A DNA stretch of 64,000 bases from the NCBI GenBank assembly GCA_963693305.1, contig OY855906.1:9519602-9583601 (forward strand), in the 5' to 3' direction. This stretch comes from Meandrina meandrites (taxonomy: Eukaryota > Cnidaria > Anthozoa > Scleractinia > Meandrinidae). Position numbers and translations under genes: made by a program. Positions 57,628 to 64,000 of this stretch are shown here, piece by piece. Position 1 is the first letter of the stretch. The number at the start of each line of letters is the position of its first letter. The notes under the pieces are model-generated. The model was not told the DNA's origin. It made no database searches and saw only the letters and a program-made list of their open reading frames with translations.

Positions 57628-59090
57628 TTACAGCCGTTCTTATTATACCGTGAACACTTAAAATATGTCTGGAATGTTCTTTGTGTTGCAACCAATCACA
57701 TGCCAGAACTTCAGACCACAGAAACCGCAGACAGCGAATGGGTTTCCATTGGTCTCGAATCGATCACGGAAAAAAATCAAAGATCTCTTCGAGATTCGCC
57801 TATTTTGCATAGAGTATGCGTTGGGGAAATGTTACTATTGAAAGCGATTTGCGATGCATTAACCCATTGACTCCCAGTCTAGAAGGCTTTTATTAGCGCG
57901 CACCCACCCCCTCAAACATTCCTGGCTCTTTAACGGCATTTAACATAAACGTGCGAGTGGAAAAAATATACCATATGCGTACTAAATTCAGACAAATAAT
58001 TCCTTTCTGAAGTAAACCTTTATTACAACTAGACACGCTGAAAGACCAATTCATGATTTGAAATGTTAATTATCAACCTTGATAAATTGATCCCAAACCA
58101 AACTTGAAGACGGTGAAAAAAATTTCTTCACCTCCGCGCGTCAAAAACACGAACTCTTTCTACAAAATATAACGCTAGTTCGAAACACTCTGGTGAAAGG
58201 TAGGCTTTCATTCTGTACAACTGTCACTGACATTTATTTAACCACCAGCGATATTATCTTGGTACAGAAAAGCGGTAACAGGGGATAATAATTTGCGAAT
58301 CATGGTGCCGTGAGATAGCGGAAAACTACTGAATTCCTTCCACAAAATAAACACTCACATTGCTTTTTATGCTATCCATCACTATAACTAATAACAAAAA
58401 AATACTTGTTTGCATTTTGCGAAGTACTGTAGTAAATCTTTGCATGTAAAAGGTCGTAAACTGAACACAATTATTAAATAAACAACAACGCGATGGTAAG
58501 TCGGCCGCACGCTGCATATCAGATGTCACCATGTGCTTTTCAAATCAATACGCTTCAGAAGCCTAAAATTCCAAACGTTAACTGGGCAAATGAAAGAAAC
58601 TTGAAGGAAGTTTTGTTTTAGATTAATTCTCATTTCAAGATGTAGCTACTAATGTATCAAAGCTTCAAAATTCTGCACATTTTTGAAGCCGTGAGATCCT
58701 TCATTATTCACGCTAAAGCGTAAGTTTAATTTTAGCCCGACGGCTTTTTGCAGTCAATTTTTCACTAAGTGGCTTTACCGATCCTTCTAAAAATTCCAGT
58801 TAAGTTCCATTTAAATTCGAAGCAATATTGTACATTACCATTTTCCTGTCTGAAGTCTTGCGAAGCTGCATTAAGTCGTGATCAAGTCCGTGAATTGTGG
58901 TCAAAACAAAAGATTGCGTGACGAGCTAAAAATACTTCTTTCAATGAAGACGACAAACAATAGACTTGTAACAATAGAAAATAGCATTGGCCAATATCCT
59001 CTGACAATGAAGATTCGCAGCAGCTTTTAAGCATGCAAAACTAAGCGACTCAATCGATGAACAGCACAGATTTTTGAAAAATACCTACCT
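57628..59090. other. Intergenic stretch, no gene recognised
   Basis: No repeats with clear borders and no recognisable protein. Short ORFs only. Confidence 0.35.
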
Positions 59091-59099
59091 GTAGTTTCC

Positions 59100-59366
59100 A
59101 AAAGGCTAGACAGGTTAAATGACGAGCGACGGGTGAAAATAACTTCGGGATCGAGAAGTGCTGACGCATTCCTATCCAGTGACGTTTTTATCGCCCACAG
59201 CGAAAAGTATTCCCTTGACAAATTAAAACAGTCCCTTGAGAGTATACAAAAATGTGGGTCAGAGAGTGCTAACCCCAATGATCCCAATTCTTACCATTTT
59301 CCTTGTTCCAAGCAAAATAGTCGAAAAAAGGCTTGTTTCAGGTCAGTGCTCGTCCATGACCTTTAA
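59100..59366 (+). CDS. Open segment of unknown nature, possible exon remnant
   Basis: About 75 residues of balanced composition (KITSGSRSADAFLSSDVFIA, then HSEKYSLDKLKQSLESIQKC) without low complexity. The minus strand is also open over much of it, which weakens the case. The 3' part (from about 59332) already belongs to the duplicated JmjC intron, so only the first ~230 bases could be an independent exon. No family was recognised. Confidence 0.2.
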   Translation, partial: KRLDRLNDERRVKITSGSRSADAFLSSDVFIAHSEKYSLDKLKQSLESIQKCGSESANPNDPNSYHFPCSKQNSRKKACFRSVLVHDL

Positions 59367-59417
59367 ACGGAATTTAATTGTTCTTTTGTCCGAAGGAATT
59401 CATATACGTTGCTTGTG

Positions 59418-60377
59418 TTAGAGTGGTTTCACTCAACCCGTGAAACAACAGGTAACAATTAGCGCGTAATAGACAAAACTAAACAAAAGAAAACAATGGA
59501 ATTAGGGCCGATTCGCACTAGCGGACAAGTTTTAAATGTCATAACATTTTTGACAAAAACAAAATTGTCGCGACAAGTCAGAGACATTTCTGACATTTTG
59601 AAGAAAACAAAAGGTGTAATTATTAGTACAATAGCTCCGCACGTGCTTCTGGCATCCTAGTACATTTCTCGGCACGGTCGTCTTGTACAAACATCAAATA
59701 ATCAGGCAGGTCCACGTGGTGAAAAATTCTAAAACGATTTGCATTTGAAGTGCGCGTGTACTGGTGTTTTTGTGCCCGTGCGGGGAAAATGTCGCAAGAA
59801 AACTATTTCTTTTCCCCTACATTTATCGGCACAAACTGGTTCCTTCCGCATTCTTTTGTTCCAACCCCGGTATTACCATCCTTCCACAACACCACCTCGG
59901 CACACAAACGTGTTTTGCCGCCTATCGTGGAAAAATTTTGCGTGTTGTTTTTCAGTACAATCCAGATCAAACACAATAGCCAATCAACAACGTATTGTTG
60001 TCTGGCATTACGAGGGGCGTTGGAATGCGTCTTGTCATGACTTGTCCTGCCTTGAGGCAGGACATCGGCCCCTTTGAAGATTTGTCCGTTTTGACAAAAT
60101 TTGCCCTTGTCCAACAAGTTGTTCGCACTTGTTTTTGCGATTGCTTGACAAAATGTATCGCGCGTGCAACGCGGACCAATCATAAGACAACTGCTTCTTT
60201 GTTTTCCTGAATTGTTCAAAAAACGTATTTGCACTTGTTTTCTGTTACAAGTGACACACAAGTGATGAAATCTACCATTTGTTACAAAATTTGTCCGCTA
60301 GTGCGAATTGGCCCTAAGTGTGTGATACTATATGAAAGTGTAGTTGCTATTTCACGGGTTAAGTAAAGCCACTCTAA
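59418..60377. mobile_element. Outer TA-type element with a nested element, inside the duplicate intron
   Basis: The ends TTAGAGTGGTTTCACTCAAC and an inverse right end (CCACTCTAA) give ~28-bp imperfect terminal repeats, with TA at both junctions. Minus its insert, the element is only about 142 bp, a MITE. A related left end stands at 29296. Confidence 0.75.
59505..60314. mobile_element. 810-bp inner element with TA target
   Basis: The left end GGGCCGATTCGCACTAGCGG continues ACAA, and the right end is its inverse with one mismatch over 24 bp. TA flanks both sides (59503-59504 and 60315-60316). The interior contains inverted runs (TTTTGACAAAA-type, CTTGTTTTTGCG). The ORFs in several frames (for example 59739-60077 and 59803-60261) overlap and match no transposase. 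A diverged relative lies at 30455. Confidence 0.8.
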
Positions 60378-61108
60378 CATAAAAATTTGTTCATGATGAT
60401 TCATGACTTCGATGGAGAAACCAGCAATGAAATGATGTTGTTACCAGTTTTCCTAGCATTAATTTTGTGGTTTTCTACAGTTTTGTTCCCACCATGACTT
60501 GAAAGGTTTCATCAAATTTTTAGGAGACTACCTTTATTTTATATTACTGTTTAAGGTTCTACCACGTTCGTTCATATGATCGCAACATAGCAATCAATCT
60601 GTGGTGGAAGTACACGCCAAAGTTTATTCCGAAGGACTGTGATGGAGTTCGCGTTTACCTCGCGTTTACTGTTGATAACGTAATCGAGGAATCAGAAACA
60701 AGCGTGTTGTAAGTAAACATATAAGATCAGCTAGTTTTGCGACCAATCCGATTTTGGATTTCAGATATCAGAAATCACGACAATCCGTAAAACTATTTTG
60801 GATTTTAGTTTCCAGAGAGCAGCAAACAGCATATTCATATCTGAAAATTAAAAAGGAATTTGATGAAAAGGCTCGAGAAGAACTTTGAGGAACAGTTCAT
60901 AGCTGGTTGTAACGCAGTTTCACTCATCAAAGTACCCCACAACATCTTGATACAAAATAAATGAGCGAATTTCTCAGCAAGCGAGTTTTTTTAATGCTTC
61001 ACAATGAGCGAATAAAAATCTACGCGCCTCGTTGGCTCATATCCAGCAAGCGCGAGTGGAATAACTGTTTTATTAAAAACGCCCAAAAGAATTGCAATAT
61101 CTGAGCTC

Positions 61109-61731
61109 CCCAGATGACGTCAAAATGTGGTAAGAACAAAAAAGTGACGTCTTCTGTGATCTATAACTCACAGACGCAAGGCAAAATGGAATCTATTTGT
61201 TAAACAAACAAAGTGGTAGTTGGTAGTGGTAGTGGTGTTTTACCGAGACACCGGGTTATTTGGCTCATACGCATTGTATTGTCGACTTTTCCAGCCTGTC
61301 ATTTGATTCGAAAATTGAGGCTTCTTGTGCTCCTTTTCTGGCAGAGACAGTGTGGACTAGAAAAACTTGAACTCTTGGCTCGTTATTAATCTGCTCTCAA
61401 CCCTCCAAGTTAATTTTTTTCCTTAGTGGCCATTTGGCCACCGACTGCTCAAGTTTGGTCGCCAGTGAAAAATTTTACTCGCTAAATTAAGCTCATGCTT
61501 TCAATCCTGACTTCTCAATTTAGTCGCCAGCTCCAAAATTTTAGTCGCCATGGCGACTAAAATGGTCTTAACTTGGAGGGTTGGCTCTTTACGCCGTCGC
61601 AGAGGAGAATTCAGTCCAAACTACCCCCTCCCGTCCCTCCCCATCAAAATTCCCTTGCGCATTCTACCCATCCTGCACTTTGAGCATTCACGTTTTTGGC
61701 CAGGTTACTAGGGCACGCGCAAAAAACCAAC
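61109..61731. other. Region upstream of SAP18
   Basis: It contains an imperfect hairpin around ATTTTAGTCGCCATGGCGACTAAAAT (about 61538-61563; 12-bp arms) and a pyrimidine-rich CCCCTCCCGTCCCTCCCC stretch at 61625. Promoter function is inferred from position only. Confidence 0.4.
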
Positions 61732-64000
61732 ATGGCGGACACGAGGAATCGAGGATCTCCTCCTGTAAGAGGAATTAGAAATCGTTCCCGAGACAGAGAC
61801 CGAGTGAAAGAACGAGAAACAAATGATCAAAAGGCTACGATTGACAGAGAAAAGGTACAAATCTTAGTTTGTATTGTATTTCTTTAATTCTGGCCTCGAG
61901 AGATTAGTCACTGCTGTCCTGCCTGACCAGATTTAAAGAATCGAAATCGAGAACTCTGTTGCTGATTAAACATCAATGGATCGATGTTAATACAAGCTTT
62001 CTAATATTTTTTGATGATAAGTTTAATAAATATTTTGGATTGTTATCCTACAGAATGCTTATTTTGGGTTTACCCCAGGGTACATTCCGTATATATATTT
62101 CAACGGTGACGATACGCCAAGGTTCTTTGTTATTATAATATAAAATAAGTCATCTGTACGCCACTTAAAACGCAGTACGCCGCAAACTTAAAACGCCAGT
62201 ACGCCGCAAACTTAAAACGCCAGTACGCCGCAAACTTTTGACATCCACACCGAACGTAACCTACATAAAATGTAGCCAAAATGCAGCCTGGGGTTTACCT
62301 CGGGGTATTAAAGAACCTGTGCATGTGATATTTTCCTTTGTTTTAGAGTTATTGTTTTCCTGCTCAATGTTGTTTGAGGTTCTTTGTTGTCTCTTGGTCG
62401 TTGTTTTGTTTTACGTCACTGGTGAGTTTCACAGGTTCTTACACCAAGGATGAGCCCTTATTTTCATTTACTTCTTCCTTACAGACGTGTCCGTTGCTTC
62501 TTAGAGTGTTTTGTAATCAAGGTCGGCACCACAGGTAAATCTCAAGTCAATCTTCTAACCTTATATTGAGAGACCTATCTAGGGAAATAAGTTGGCATTG
62601 ACAAAAAGATGGAATTGTTCCATTTGTGGTCCATATTTGAATGGCTTGGTCACAAACTATGCTCCCCTTAAATTAGTTAATTAAACTTGTCAGGGTCTTT
62701 CAGGTTGAGGCAACTACTACACGCAGGTGTTCTTGCTGTTATTGAGTTTTGAAAAATGTTGTCAAATCAGAAATTAACACAGGGATGCTGATAAACGGAT
62801 GTTTTTTAGAGATTTTTTAAAGAGAATTTTCAAATTAATGAGTGCTGGGTGTGCTAGGTTTGTTCTTGGAGTCTTAACTGTGGGTTGGTGATGATCAAAT
62901 GTATGATTAGGAGGACTCAAACAAACCCACAGTAAATGTGCGTGACTGGGATTCAAAAAAGGTTTGTTAATCCAACAGCAGCAAAACATTCTGGCTTTCA
63001 AAATTATTCAATCATATTTTTGATTAGGTTCAATTTCATGGTGATAGCACAAAAAGGTCAATGCATTCAGTTGAAAATGTATGACAGGGAAATTTGAGTA
63101 CAGAAGATTGATATTGTTTTCTATTGCATTATGTTTGTATTTAGATATATTAATTGGTCCAGTTTTTTTTAAGTAATTTAATTGTGTTGATTGGATTCAA
63201 TTTGGTTCAGAACATTACTGCAGTCAAACCCTAACATAATTAAATTATGTTAGGGTCAAGTTCATTTGCTGATTGGTTCAATTATTAGCGTCATATAAAT
63301 TGTTTCTGCCACTGCGTGTTTCAAAATTCCAATTTGACCATCACAAAAACCATGTACATTGTACAGCTGATGTGGTTTTCCTTTATTTATTTATAAAACA
63401 GGTTAGATGAATATTCAAGGACTGCTTTACCATCAAATGAACTCCAAGTGTACACATGGTAAGTTATGATTTGGTGTTTTTGTTGCTTGCATGTTTCCAC
63501 ATACTTTTCATAATAATGTAATGTCTTATAACGTTTGCTTAAAAAAGAACATTGTAACAATAAGTCATAAGTTCAGGGTGCAACTTCTTGGTTATTTTTC
63601 ATACCAACACTATTTTATAAATTATTTGCCTTGGAAGAATTTGATTTCATTGTCAAGACAGTTTTTCCTCCTCATAACTTGGTTATTGAATTTTTTTGCA
63701 ATTTTTGAAGAGAATTGACCAATTAATAGTGCTGTGGATTGAAGAAGTGATATATTGACTGAGCTCAGTTTTTACCACTCTCTCAAGTCCAGTCTTGAGG
63801 AACACATGATCATTTTCCCAAAAAGTACCTGGTAAAGGAGCCTAGCTGTTGACTGTCTCGATGTTAAAACTTTATCTGTGGTACTTGTGAGGTGTACGTC
63901 ACTACAACACAGGATCGTTATGTGATTTTATTGTAGGAAGGATGCCACACTGAAGGAGCTTATGAGTCTAGTCAAAGAGGTTAACCCTGACGCAAGGCGT
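61732..64000 (+). CDS. SAP18: SAP18, histone deacetylase complex subunit (5' part)
   Basis: SAP18 links the Sin3-HDAC corepressor and is also part of the ASAP/PSAP complexes on the exon junction complex, in the nucleus. Exons: 61732-61854, 62485-62534, 63402-63458 and 63937 to the window edge, joined in frame with GT-AG borders (phases 0, 2, 2). The first exon gives a variable charged N-terminus, MADTRNRGSPP with an RNRSRDRDRVKERE stretch, then IDREK. The ubiquitin-like SAP18 fold follows with the strongly conserved TCPLLLRVF, RHHRLDEYSR, LPSNELQVYTW and KDATLKELMSLVKEV. Residues after VNPDARR lie beyond the window. The start is set by the ATG in AACATGGCGGAC, which also resembles a YY1 site. 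Confidence 0.95.
62165..62237. repeat. Three-copy 24-bp tandem repeat in SAP18 intron 1
   Basis: The unit TTAAAACGCCAGTACGCCGC plus AAAC occurs about three times (62166, 62190, 62214), the first copy shortened. Confidence 0.75.
63229..63255. repeat. 27-bp perfect palindrome in SAP18 intron 2
   Basis: CCCTAACATAATT, a central A, and the exact inverse AATTATGTTAGGG. No target duplication or larger element was seen around it. Confidence 0.85.

Larger units (their letters stand above)
59335..61108 (+). pseudogene. Partial duplicate of the JmjC gene (introns 5-6, exons 6 and 10, 3' flank)
   Basis: Alignable blocks in direct order: 59335-59417 with 49275-49408 (part of intron 5, with a gap), 60500-60722 with 49488-49732 (end of intron 5, exon 6 and its donor), 60846-60975 with 53098-53226 (end of exon 10, stop, 3' UTR) and 61020-61108 with the repeat right of 53390. 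Intron sequence is included, so it arose from DNA, not by retrocopying. Exons 7-9 are missing. Exon 6 has a rewritten stretch after GATGGAGTT and a FYHV reading where the parent has FHQV. It cannot make a JmjC fold. Confidence 0.88.

Noticed and set aside
59739..60261. ORFs up to 152 residues as a transposase
   Set aside because: Five frames overlap in the same 500 bp. None shows a DDE pattern or helix-turn-helix, and the inverted interior explains them.

Overview
The window looks like nuclear DNA of an invertebrate animal, most likely an anthozoan cnidarian such as a coral (inference). The two clear genes are split by GT-AG introns. The DNA is AT-rich, and repeats of many kinds fill the space between and inside the genes. 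Nothing is bacterial: there are no operons and no long unspliced ORFs.

Layout. (1) 1-17152 is one uninterrupted satellite array with a 55-bp monomer, about 311 copies, entering from beyond the left edge. It has higher-order structure, including two nearly identical tandem blocks of 5,510 bp (100 monomers each). (2) 17153-31000 is a repeat field. It holds a ~385-bp element flanked by TTAA (two full copies, one cut-down copy), foldback elements, a tRNA-derived SINE, pogo-, Mutator- and hAT-like miniature elements and LINE debris. A weak, unrecognised transcription unit may lie at 20400-21110. (3) 32930-36846 is a nest: a decayed BEL/Pao retrotransposon is split by a 3.19-kb DNA element, which carries exons of an arginine/serine-rich ORF, a 348-bp TA-flanked element and a Penelope-like fragment. 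(4) 37200-43700 holds a first exon resembling KIAA1958/ZMYM-type genes, a hairpin element, opposed minisatellites, a broken PIF/Harbinger transposase and inverted repeats. (5) 45642-53139 is a complete ten-exon gene for a predicted ER-luminal JmjC (cupin-type Fe(II)/2-oxoglutarate oxygenase) protein of 455 residues, with a signal peptide, an HxD...H metal site, an EF-hand loop and a C-terminal REEL. (6) 53260-61110 is mostly mobile DNA and includes a decayed direct duplicate of part of the JmjC gene. A two-level nest of terminal-inverted-repeat elements has been inserted into that duplicate. (7) 61732-64000 holds the first four exons of SAP18, running off the right edge.

The genes do not form a pathway. 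The window records satellite expansion, repeated transposition into older transposons, and local gene duplication around two ordinary genes. All calls come from reading the sequence. Family names for the miniature elements rest on target-site length and terminal motifs only.
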